Assembly: GCA_029817715.1 (NCBI GenBank)
Contig: JARUPY010000394.1
Span: 248,001 to 312,000 of the forward strand
Length of the DNA: 64,000 bases
Source: Melastoma dodecandrum
Taxonomy: Eukaryota > Streptophyta > Magnoliopsida > Myrtales > Melastomataceae
Reading direction: 5' to 3'
Under the pieces are notes generated by a model that did not search any database, was not told the DNA's origin, and saw only the letters and a program-made list of their open reading frames with translations. A program made the translations under genes and the position numbers. Below, piece by piece: positions 10,140 through 21,357 of the stretch. Each line of letters starts with the position of its first letter. The stretch's first letter is position 1.

Positions 10140-10920
10140 TACTTTAATTTTATCCTATGTGCATTATATGGTTCATATGAGGAATAAATTAAAGTGGGAG
10201 TATTTATAGACATTAAAATTTTGTCTCCTATATGTTTAGCCCATGATATGAACATGTTGATTGGACTCATACTCCAGTATATTTATGTTGGATGGACTTT
10301 ATATTCTAAACTAATTTTGGGATGACAATATGTAATATTGTTCCAAAATATTATATGGACAAAGAGATGAATGTGTTATAAACCCAAGTCCATGAAATAA
10401 TATAAATTTGGGTCGTGAATGAAAGACAAAAGCTCAGCCAAAATATAAAGCATTCAAGGCCAAATTAGGCGTAACTCTAAGCCCAACCCATAGTCCGTTC
10501 CACGGGAAACTGCCTATTATGAGGTGACTAGCTTCCTAATATAAATCGGCCTTAGAGTCCTACAAATAGAGGAAGCCCATAAGCCTCGACGACCTAACCA
10601 AGTTATCGAAGTATTGTCTCATTAAACCCATAGGCACTGACAACCTCGACAACATATCACCCCAAGTTCTATTGACATTCTGCCAGAGCTCAGGATCATC
10701 TTCTATAATCGTTACTCTTCGAAGATCGAATCAAAGGATCCATGCGCATCGTCCATGATTAGATATTTTCATACGTTAATTTGAAAGTTGTTTCCGGTCT
10801 GATATATGAACCGTGGGATTTTAGTATTCACAACAACTCGTGTGATTTTCAGCATCACTCCTCTACATTTTTCATATAGAATCATGTGTCGTGTGAATAT
10901 CGAGTAAACCTGCAAGTAAA
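10140..10920 (-). repeat. LTR-like remnant, inverted relative of the 26.4-kb repeat
   Basis: The reverse strand of about 10140-10560 aligns with 26380-26760. Shared blocks include AGGCCGATTTAT, CATAATAGGC, TTTCATGGACT and TTTTAATGTCTA followed by AAAT(A/G)C(T/C)CCCA. The family looks like a retrotransposon LTR. 10560-10920 has no second copy to compare and is included tentatively. Confidence 0.45.
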
Positions 10921-11572
10921 GGCTTTCCTATGCATTGTTTAAGGTGATTAGTTAGTCAATTTACCATAAATTAAAGCTCCCTATTATATCCTAGACACAA
11001 ACACAAACCATCACATCAGTCGAGGCTCTTTTCTTCTCGAAAATATCCTTAACTGAATGTAATGCCCGACATCTCTTATGTATCCACTATTATGCTCAAC
11101 CTCTGCATAGGTAAAGAAAATAGACCGACCAGTAAACTTATAACCTAGATGTAACAATCTATTGACCATCCTTCCCTACTCGAAGCTATTCATCTTAATC
11201 TGATTGTGATCATAGACATGCTCCATATATTGAATCACACATGGTCATAGGTGAACACATTAATGTAGCATCCATCAAATTCAGACTTTAAGAAATACTT
11301 GAATGTACTAAGGGTACATAATTCGGGTCTCATATAGTGGAGCTAAGAGATCTCATATCAATGTGCATTTCATTTAAAATAATTCTCCCACCACCCGATG
11401 GTCGTATGTCACATGTAGTATGAAACACGTGCTATGGTGCACATTCCCTTCTTCTTAAGGTCAAGTGATTTATACATTGTAAACAAATTGGTTGGTGTAT
11501 ACATTAGAGTAATTGAGATGAAAGTCACCTTGCTCAAGAGGCATCAAAACAAATATCAACGTTTGTCGATAC
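10921..11572. other. Unassigned AT-rich DNA
   Basis: No coding region, terminal repeat or RNA gene could be supported. Confidence 0.3.
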
Positions 11573-12428
11573 TCAACCCACTTGGCATAACGCCGATTGA
11601 GCTTGTCTTGGCCATTTCATGTACATGAGAGCATTAAGGTTGGTGGGGAGCACGAAATCGTGATGCAATATATGGTGACTCCAAGTCTTGAGTACTCGAA
11701 AGATGGCTAAGAACTCCTTGTCGTATGTCAAGTAGTTGAGTCTGGCGTCATTGAGCTTGTCATTGAAGTAAGCGATCGTCCTCCTTTCTTGTAGGCAAGA
11801 CACCAATCCCTACTCTATTTGATTATACTCAACTTCAAAGGTCTTTGAGAAATCCGAAAGTGGAAGCACATGCGCTTCGCACAATTTTTGCTTCAACTGC
11901 TCGAAAAATGTGTCGGGTGGCTTTAGTCCACTTAAAGTTCTTGCCTTTCAACAGTGAGTGAACCAAGTTGCTATTATGTTGAATCCTTGAATAAAGAATC
12001 AATAGAAAGAGGCTAGTCCAAGAAAACTCTAGATATCATGAAAACTCTAAGGGCACACAGAAACTCCTTATCGACTCGATCTTGCTTTCATTGATTTTAA
12101 TCTCTTTGGCCGACACGATGTAACCAAGGTACGAAGTCGATCTGATGAAATATTCCTTGAAGTGACTGGCAACTCAATCTTGCCTTCATCTATCGGTGAT
12201 TCTACTTGCGTGTTCTTCATCACTTTGGGTGGTTTCAAACATAACCAATATGAAAGCCTTCTCACACTCACACACTTCTCGCATAAGTTCCACACCTTTG
12301 AGAGGTTGGGTTGACTTCTTACAAGCCGATAGTTCATCGAGTCGAGACGTTAGTGGTAGGAAGGTGATCTTTTCCTCATGAACCCTATACCAATCATGTT
12401 GTGAAATCCATAATGCTGGTCGCGGCAA
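11573..12428 (-). pseudogene. Ty3/gypsy pol remnant (protease linker and RNase H pieces)
   Basis: On the minus strand 12428-12186 reads through a region like the linker between protease and reverse transcriptase (LTSRLDELSACK, then MREVCECEKAFILVMFE). 11806-11573 matches the RNase H start (RRTIAYFNDKLNDARLNYLT, KEFLAIFRVLKTWSHH). Between them, in shifting frames, are bits like LKGKNFKWTKA of the reverse-transcriptase tail. The catalytic core of reverse transcriptase is missing, so this is an internally deleted, frameshifted fossil. Confidence 0.75.
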
Positions 12429-13340
12429 TCATACTTAATCATGTTTGTCTAAGGCTACAAATTAAAATATTCTAAGGAACATAACTAAATTGTAGATAGG
12501 CCAAGTAGATGTCAATCCCACGTAGAATCACCAGAGAAATTTTTCTAGCAGCCACACGATTAACTTAAAACGAGGTCAAGTTAACGAATATTTAAAAAGA
12601 ATAAAATCATAAATAAAATCACTAAATAAAACCATAATTCAATTATTTATAAGCCTAGGACTAACAATTTTTCCTAATGAATAAACCAACGCATTCATTC
12701 CCTTCTCCGAATATCAAATTCTAAATAAACTAGGGTTCGGTCATCTCCTTACGTCTCTCCCGAGTGTTCTAAGGACGTCTTCCTTATATCGAGCTAACCA
12801 TTTTAGTCGTAGGCATTTAATTAGTGGGACCCCATTATATGTCAACTATGTGGCTACCTAAGGTGAATCCAATAAATTTCTATCATTTTCACTAACTTGC
12901 TTTGTTTTTCCAATGTGACGTTTACTTAGTCCATCTAACCTAGACAACTTTTCTAAGTTCGATTATGTTTTCAAATCAAATTAATTGGTGATTGGACAAT
13001 TAACCGCTTTAAGACTAGGATATGGAAAAATAATTACATGAATTCAATAACAAACGAATTCACTCATTAAAATAAAATGATATGTTCCATTGAAGTCCTA
13101 GAAACGAAAATTAGGTCATTAAAAGGAACAATCAATCTAATTTTAGGAGAAAACGACGATAATAAATAAAACAATGTAAAAGAACAAGAAAGACCCCCTC
13201 CCAAACTTTTGGCTCGAGCTCTAGCCGTTAGCTGCTTCTCTCTTTCCTTAGATTGAAAGTTAACATAAAACTCTGAAACCATCTAAAAGGATTACTCTCC
13301 CGTCTAGGGTTACACTTAGAAAAATATAGTCCATTCAAAA
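12429..13340. other. Unassigned DNA beside the gypsy fossil
   Basis: This may be leftover gypsy or LTR sequence (for example TGTCAATCCCACGTAGAATC near 12510), but no second copy in the window supports that. No coding region is seen. Confidence 0.25.
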
Positions 13341-14110
13341 GATATCCTGACTTCGCTATGTGAGAAGTCAGGTTCCTCACACCCTTTCTTTTCTTTTCCT
13401 TTTTTTGTTCTAAGTGACTCTCTTTGTGGTTGTCTCTGTTGTGCTAATATACAGGTTCTCATTAAAAGGAGACAAAAGATGTGTGGAAATCATCTACTCT
13501 GTGATTAAGTGCTGAAGTATTCCTCTGCTGTGAATCAGAAACGGGCTGCTACTTGAGAAGTCGTTTTGTCACTGTAAGGAATAATTTTGTGAGGATTTAA
13601 ATTTTAACTTCAACGTTGTCTTTGTGCTTTGATAGACGGATTTATTCTAAAGCTATAACGTGTTGTGTGAGAATCTGTTGAGCTACCAACTGCTGAGCGT
13701 GAGCATTCATCTGCTGGAAACGAGAAGGTGTCCACTGAGTGAGGAGCTGATCGTTGCCACGGAGAGATTTCTAATTTATTCGAGGATTCTAAATTTTATC
13801 TTGTGAGAAACTGACAGCCTAGTGCAACGGTATTTTGCACCCATTATATTATATAGTGGAATTACCTTGTCGGTAGAAAGGGGACGTAGGTCGATTAAGG
13901 CCGAACCACTGTAAACTGTTGTATTCATTACGATCAAGCAAACACTCGTACAAAAATCTATTCAACCAAATCGTAACACTTACAGCCAAGCAGATCTCAT
14001 AATCTAATAAATGTTCAGCTGTGATATAGTACGCTTCCGCTTACACTGTAAAAGGGGGAAAAAGTTTCATCACTAATTCACCCCCCTTTTAGTGCACCTA
14101 AACGATACAT
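13341..14110 (+). repeat. Ty1/copia LTR or leader remnant
   Basis: The stretch resembles the end of copia LTRs. It has ATAGTGGAATTACCTTGTCGG, GGGGACGTAGG and GGCCGAACCACTGT near 13855-13915, then a CTTCCGCTTACACTGTAAAA block and AATTCACCCCCCTTTTAG near 14080, a typical sequence at the end of the R-U5 part. No primer binding site follows, so it is cut off. Assignment rests on remembered family appearance only. Confidence 0.4.
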
Positions 14111-14639
14111 TCAAAATCAACCTAAGAAAACAACACACATTTCTAAGATCATCTAAACTCAAACAAAGCAGAATAGCAAAACGCCCCAAACCTAGAATAA
14201 TCATTGTTCCAATGTAAATGAAAGTTCTCCATTAGGGTAGCTACTCATCGGTTCGTCGTCGTAGCATTGCTGATCTCCATCGTAATCTGAAACGTAACTT
14301 GTATGTATTTTGCCCATGATGAGATGTTGAGTTGAATGATCATATCGATCTCCGATGCTACACTATAAAATCTGAACATCTCCTCCACCGTCTTAAAACA
14401 ATGCTTAACATAAGATGTCTAAATTTCGTCATTGATTTCCAACTTTCGCATGCACTCCTCCATAGTGTGGCCACCTCTTCGAGAACTCAACTCCTTAGAT
14501 AGGCAAGGTTTTGCATTGTCCACGTGTCGCAACTTTGTTCTCTTATACGATTGAGCCAGGCCATCGTATGCCTTTTGGTCATCAGTGTCCATGGTGGGAC
14601 CATCTCTTCATTCTTAGCAATTGGAAATTCGACTTGACG
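14111..14639. other. Unassigned DNA; minus strand partly open
   Basis: The minus strand from about 14600 to 14290 is open apart from one stop (ELSSRRGGHTMEEC, then FKTVEEMFRFY). It may be a fragment of a transposon protein, but I do not recognise it with confidence. Confidence 0.25.
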
Positions 14640-16636
14640 CACTACAACAATTTCATTATTTAGCTACAATATGATTTGTCTCGATAAAATCAAATTTTTT
14701 CCAAATAAAATTATGGAGTATTTGTCAATCACTTTGTTTGAATTTCCTCGTCTTATTAAGTTTATTGTGACAAAATATGATTATCTCAACAAATTTCTCA
14801 ATAGTGATAAATAAATTTATTACAATAGTTATTTGATTTGTCACTACATATATAAAATTTAAAATTACTTAAAAATGACTGTTTTAATTTATAATATCAA
14901 TGATTTTTTTAGTTTGAAAATTTTTTATTGATTTGAATAATTGATTTGTTGTTATAATAACAATGTGAATAATATCATTTTAATAATTTTTTACAAGTTA
15001 ATTAATGTTCATTGTAATTTTTTATAAGCGATAACATAAATAATAAATATCTATATGAAAGAAAATCATTTGTCATGCACACTTTCTGAAAAACAATAAC
15101 TCCACAAATTAACATACATAACAAACTAAAAGACTCCAACTAGAATGACATATTTTTTTATCATCCAAACTCTTTTCCACTTTTATGTCCTACTCGTTGA
15201 AATAACATCTACAAATAAAAATTAAAAGTAGATGTTAGTATTTAATTTTTTTTTGTAGTCAATAATTAAATTGGACATAAACTTTTAGAAGAAAAATTAC
15301 TAAAGAATACCACATGAAATTACCGAGTCAAGAAAGTAGCATTCACCTTAATGAGCTCCTCCGACCTCCACCGATCACAAGCCCGTCTATCACGCCGCAA
15401 CACCGGCCGCCTCCAAACTTGTAGTACAAGTTGCGGGGGAGGACAAACCATTACATACCAACTCATCAAAATCATCACCGCATCTCAATTCGACAAACTT
15501 AGGCAAACGTATCTGGGTTATGCCATCTACACATAAGCGTGTTCGTTAGTAACGCGCGATAAATAGAGCAACCGTCTTGTAGGTAATGACTAACTTGCTC
15601 TGAGTCCATACTTCATTTACTTTCTCCTTAAAATGGATTCATTTTTCATCACCATCTTCTCCGTCCCCAATTCTAACAACAAAATTAGAAAATGTACACT
15701 CAAATTACTTATCTAATTGACATAAAGAACTACTAGTGTAAACAAGTCAATTTTAATTACAAAAAAATAATTACAATCACCAAATGCAAACGAATCCAAA
15801 AAACATGACTTTACCTTTATTAACTTATTGAAAGCAATTGCTTCCACCAGGAACGCAGATAAGCGAAATAACCCAACAAGAAGACTTAAAAGAAGTGTAA
15901 TTAAATTTATTGAAAAATATTATGAAGAAAGTGGGGTATGGACGGTTTTTTTAAGAATAAAAAATAAATTGATGGAGATTTTCGTGATTTGGAATAACTA
16001 ATTTTTTATTTTATTTTATTATATATGAGATAAAAAATTAAATTATATGTTTTATTAATTTTAACAAGCTACCCAAATCTAATTAATAAAATATTTTGCT
16101 TTTACTTATATATATAACGGATAAATTATAAGTATCCATAATTTTTAAATTATTATTATTTGAGCAGGTGTTCTTATTTTATTTGTTCTTATATGTCGAA
16201 AGCTACCGGATATGAAAAATATTATAAAACTTAAAAATATGAAATGAAATTATTATTTATTAACTCATGCCGTACAATCACAAAAATAGGGAAAAAATAT
16301 TTAGAAGGATAAGGTGATGACAAAGTCATACTTAAAATATTTATTAAAAAAATAGATTTAATTTTACTTTTTTTATAATAACTAATTATTATGTATAAAA
16401 ATACATCCCCCAGTAATAAATTTGAGATATGATGAAAAATTATAATGACAAAACATTGAAACAATTATGTTATATATGGTGATAAGATATTGCGACAAAA
16501 TATATTTTATCTCGTTTATATTGTGAACCAAGTCTTTTCATGGCAAATTTAATTTTTGCCTCGAGAAGGCCTTATTGATAGAAAATTTATTTCGTCAAAA
16601 TTATTTTTGTCCAAATAAGTCTAATTTCTTGTAATG
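14640..16636. mobile_element. CACTA-like non-autonomous transposon, about 2.0 kb
   Basis: The left end is CACTACAACAATTTCATTAT and the right end, read inward, is CATTACAAGAAATTAGACTT. These are imperfect inverted ends close to the CACTACAAGAAA terminus of plant CACTA elements. Subterminal TTTGTC and CAAATAA motifs recur near both ends. The bases outside are ACG and ACC, a weak 3-bp duplication with one mismatch. The interior is AT-rich and lacks transposase. A short GC-richer patch at 15345-15540 may be captured host DNA. The exact right end is less certain than the left. Confidence 0.55.
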
Positions 16637-17971
16637 ACCACAAAGGCCCGTGATCAAGCAGGGATATCAAGATCTCCATTTAGTGCAGCCGGCAGCTTGC
16701 AAATGGCCATGTGGATCAAGTTACTTGGATTAATCCTCTTTCTCTCAATAATTGTGTAAATCGGGATGGTGAGCTCATGTCTAAGCAAATTGGACAAGTA
16801 ATATTGTGTAGGCAACAAAATAAAATCAAAACTTCGCCAAATTGGTTAAGTTGCTTCGTGAAATAGTCATGAAATCAAGTTAAGCTATACGATGAGAGTT
16901 CTCCATCCTTGTCAAACTTTACTCACAGCGATAACTTGTGAATAAGTGGTCTCACTGGACACCAACTCCGTATACTCCTCTACCATCGGACCAGGTATCT
17001 CGAGCATAAACTATTGATTATATTCTCGTAAAAAAACTACAGCGACTTTCTTCTCTAAACAAGAATAACACTTCAATTTTTTTTTCACTCCATGGATATC
17101 AATCTAATAGATACACTACAGTTTGGATAGAGTACCAAAAAGTGTTTTATATAGAACAGTTGCGATAACGAGAAAAAAAAAAGTGTGGAGTACAAAAATA
17201 AATAAATAAACGCACGGTATGTATGGGTAAATATTTTACTTGGGCCCTCTCTATAAAACTAAAATGCTTCGGATAGACACGTCCGATTCCATGGACAAAC
17301 TCGTCCTTTCCCTTGGGGAAGAAGGGTGTCGGCAAGAGACGACAAAAAGAAAGAGAGATGGGTCTTTGAGGTGATTGTATTTACAGCCGCCGTGAGTTAC
17401 GACCCCCTCATTTGATCGCGTGTCGATAAAAAAGTTAATTTGTATATTATTATTATATTATATCATCATATATTAGGCATGTTAAATTACATCCACGTGT
17501 GGTCCTCCATGAGCAGTAAAACCAAGTGTCGGTGGGCATCCGATCATGAGCAACACTTGAGGTGTGAGATGTGTCTTTATAACATCAAAATTATTTGCTC
17601 TGGTTTTTTCATACGTTTATGATAGCACTAGTTTCACGGGACATAAATTGATAGAGATCCGTCGTGGGGGGTTTTACGTGTGGGAGGGAATGCATTGAGA
17701 GTAGTGTGGGGTAATAAATATGTGTAGGATCCAAACACAACCCCATGCCAACCCCACTTGCAATAATTTTATCAAACTTTATTGTGTCATGACAGGTGGT
17801 GGTGGCATTGCATGTGATTCTGTGAATCAAAAACCCTTGGGGGTTCGCAATACTAATCGCTATTTGTTAATAGAAAGTTGGGGTTTCCATTAAATGGGCA
17901 AATTTTCATTTGGAGATAGCCAAAATCATCATTTCAAAACACGAAATCAGGCTTTCATGGCTTTTGGGGAT
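16637..17971. other. Unassigned DNA
   Basis: No supported gene. The CACTA-like element appears to have inserted between this stretch and 14111-14639. Confidence 0.3.
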
Positions 17972-18193
17972 TTTGCTTTTTGCTTGGTGCCAGAGATATA
18001 TATATAGTATTACCGCGACATCGTTTCCTTTGTCCTAACTTTAGGAATAACAATTCATTATTACGTCAACCCCACGCGACCGCCAAGTCCGAGGTGGGAA
18101 GTGGGAGACGAACCTTCCCCCTTTTCCGTTGTTTCCGACAATCACGTTTGAACCTCTACGAGAGATCACCGATGGGGATTCGTTCAAAACAAG
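17972..18193 (+). other. Possible orphan first exon
   Basis: A GC-richer patch ends in an ATG at 18172 (reading MGIRSKQ) followed after 22 bases by a strong donor, CAAG then GTAAGT, at 18194. This looks like a 5' untranslated region and first coding exon. No continuing exon was recognised in the next several kilobases, where AT-rich and repeat DNA begins. It may be a gene cut by insertions, or chance. Confidence 0.25.
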
Positions 18194-18847
18194 GTAAGTC
18201 AGGTTGATCTGCAATCCCCATATTTCATTTAATTTTACGTTCCCCGAAACAGGATCCCAGTCTCCTCTGAAGGACACGTGTCAATTCCTTTGCATTGCAA
18301 TTTCCTCTTGAATGCGTTGCCCAATTTCTCTCATTTCGCTGAATTTCAAGACCGTGTTATAAACATGAGGTCATCTTCCAGATTTTACTAATAATAAATA
18401 ATATTTACAAAACTTATATGTGTGTTATAAATTAGAGCTATTTATAAGGATAAAAAAAAATTCAAGAAAAAGTTCAAATTAAGAAAATTATGAATAAACT
18501 AACATAATAATTATCAAACAGAACATCCAAAAACTTTTAAGTAAAACTGTTCTACAAATTTCATTTTTAGCATCATTTTTACTACTACTACAAATTTAGA
18601 AGAGTTGAAAAAATAATTAATTAATTACATTATTCCTTCACAACTTAGTAATTTTTTAGGTAAGCGCCACAAAAAATGATGATGTTGTGTCATGTTACTT
18701 AGGCTTATATATATATATATACAGTCTGGTGTTGTGTATAATGTTTATTGTGATTTGGTTTATGATTATAACTATAATTGGTAAAACGGGTAACACATTG
18801 TACATGATTTGGTCTATCAATACATGATCATTTAAGTATTTTATTTC
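18194..18847. other. Unassigned AT-rich DNA with a short TA run
   Basis: Contains a TA microsatellite near 18704-18720. No gene seen. Confidence 0.3.
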
Positions 18848-20130
18848 GACAAAATATACGTTTCTAGCCCTAAGTATGGTCGAACTTTATTTTGTGTCCA
18901 CATTTTTCTTTGCTATATAAAAACGTCCGCAACTTTGTATTGTACATTTTTTCTAGCCAATTCGTGACGGTGTTACCCCGGAGTATAACGTGGCTTTGAC
19001 AGCGTCCTACGTGGGTGTTGAAGTAGCAATGCTACGTCTAAGAAAAAGGCAAAATATACGTTTGTAGTCCTAAGTATGGTCGAACTTTCTTTTATGTCAA
19101 CATTTTACTTTATTATATGAAAATGTCAGTAACTATGTGTTGTACCTTTTTCCTAGCCAATTCCTAACGGCATTACGGACAAAAAACCACAACATAGGAC
19201 AAAATATGCCACGTCCCACAACAGGAGTATGACTGCCCGATGTGGCACTATTAAGTATTAAAATTAGAAAAAGTTGAAGGAAGGTCGGGGTTCTTCCCCA
19301 AAGGCTGTTATCCCCAAAACCTAACCAATTCGTTACGGCGTTACGGACAAAAAACCACCACGTAGGATAAAATATGTCATGTCCCACAAGAGGAGTATGA
19401 CGGCCAGATGTGACACTATTAAGTGTTAAAATTAAAAATAGTTGAAGGAAGGTCGGAGTTCTTCCCCAAATGCTGTTATCCTCAAAACCTAACCCTAATT
19501 TTTTCTTCCTCAAATGTTAGAAAGCGATTAAAGTTTAGCGATTGACAAAGGCGAAGACGTTTAGGGTTAACATCAATGGCGTTCGAGTTCCAGTCGAACA
19601 CCACCCATTCCACCCTCCCGTAACCCATCCTCACTGCCTACCGCGTCACCGTCGTCAGTAGCATCCTCACCGCGTCATCGTGCAGTCATACTTTTCTTGT
19701 GGGACGTGTCATATTTTGTCCTACGTTGTGGTTTTTTGTCCAGGTAGGATTACCACATCAAGATACACGTAATACTCCATTACTGCCACATCATGGTAAG
19801 GCGTAACGCCATTACGAATTGGTTAGAAAAAAGGTACAACACATAGTTGCGGATATTTTCATATAACAAAGTAAAATGTTGACATAAATGAAAGTTCGAC
19901 CATACTTAGGGCTACAAACGTATATTTTATTTTTTCTTCCACGTAGCATTGTCACCTCAACACCCACGTAAGACGCCGTCAAAGCCACGTCAGGTTCCGA
20001 GGTAACGCCGTCATGAATTGGCTAGAAAAAATTTACAATACAAAGTTGCGGTCGTTTTTATAAAGCAGAGAAAAATGTGGACACAAAAGAAAGTTCGACC
20101 ATACTTAGGGTTAGAAACGTATATTTTACC
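18848..20130. mobile_element. Non-autonomous element with two-layer terminal inverted repeats
   Basis: The left arm (18848 to about 19200) and right arm (about 19790-20130) are complementary. Each arm holds two successive copies of a unit of about 195 bp that starts AAAATATACGTTT and includes CTAAGTATGGTCGAAC. The middle has two tandem copies of another unit (about 19155-19320 and 19321-19500, sharing GGAGTATGAC and GAAGGAAGGTCGG) plus an inverted piece at 19690-19740. TTTTATTTC at 18839-18847 and TTTTATTTT at 20131-20139 match at 8 of 9 bases, as expected for a MULE-type duplication. No transposase is encoded. Confidence 0.65.
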
Positions 20131-21357
20131 TTTTATTTTCATAGAGTAGAACAACAGCTTTTTTTAACTATTTTATATAAAATAATTTATTCAACATAGC
20201 ATATTATGAATATAACATAAAATAGTAATTAGATAGTTTAATACATTATATTCAATATAAAAAAATTAAAATTAAAAATAACTTTAGTTTATATTCACGA
20301 CATAATTCAATCAATAGTTAGAATTTCATAATAAAATATGCAAAACATGAAAGTATATTACATGTGATTATTATTGGACTATAATTTTTTTTTAAATTAA
20401 CCCCTAAACATGTTAGCTTGTCTAAAAGTTGAAACATTTAACATGATCATAACTCATATCCGACCGTTATATTATCTTATTTAACGGATATTCGCGATAA
20501 CCACCGTAATTCATTAATATCTAATTCAAACAGTAAAATAAACAGTATTGTGTCTAATTTTCCCTTACATGTACCAAGAAATTTAGTTGATTATTTTCAT
20601 AGAACTTTAGAAAAAGGAACTTAAAAATTTGAAGGTAAGGATTGTTCAATTGGATAAACCGCATGAGGAAAGGAGAGTCCCCAAGGTGAATGAATGTGAG
20701 GAACTACTTCGAAGACAAGCAACCGTCCATGGAAGAGAAGCTTTGTTTCAAATTAACATTTAGTTACGGAAATATTATTCGTTTTATTTTCGAAATTTCT
20801 TAAAATTATCTTGTTAATAGACGTCTTGACTCGATTTAAAAAAAAAAAAAGAAATCTAAGAAAACACATTTTAATAATTAAATTCGAAAGACTGGGTGGG
20901 GAACTTAATTAGAAATAAATCTCATTCAGAGAGTACGAACGATGATTACATGGAAAGAGGGTGGCGACCGCACCCCGCAAATTACGGCGGATTCCCATTA
21001 AACCAAACCAAAAACACTAATCCCTTCCCCCTTTTTCTTCCTTGTCTTGTCTCCCCTTCCGTTTTCTTTTATTTTTCTCTTTCCTCCAAGCCAATGCCAA
21101 TGCCAATGCCAAAGCCTACTACAACTCCATTTTGACACCGATGTTAGTGTTTGTGATTTTTATTTCTCTCTTTTATTTTTATATTTTTGTGTTCCAAATT
21201 ATGTATTATTTAACTAGGAACAGTTTCGAAATTTTTTTCATCTTAAGGATAAATGAAAATTTAATGACATTGGACCGGCTTAAAGACAGACGGATGCAGC
21301 AAGTGATGTGAAAGGAAGGGTAGTCTCTCTCTTCTTCTCCTTCGCTGCAAACTGGGG
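20131..21357 (+). promoter_or_regulatory. Upstream region of the GT47 gene
   Basis: AT-rich to about 20880, then mixed. Near the gene there is a pyrimidine-rich block (21020-21090) and a small CCAATG(C/A) direct repeat at about 21091-21112. No TATA box can be fixed with confidence. Confidence 0.35.

Noticed and set aside
13345..13375. Hairpin CCTGACTTC ... GAAGTCAGG followed by a T-rich run
   Set aside because: It looks like a bacterial terminator, but this is plant DNA; a 9-bp stem near LTR debris carries no such meaning.
20896..21311. Open frames just upstream of the GT47 gene
   Set aside because: Low-complexity and partly overlapping in two frames; more likely promoter and leader of the GT47 gene.
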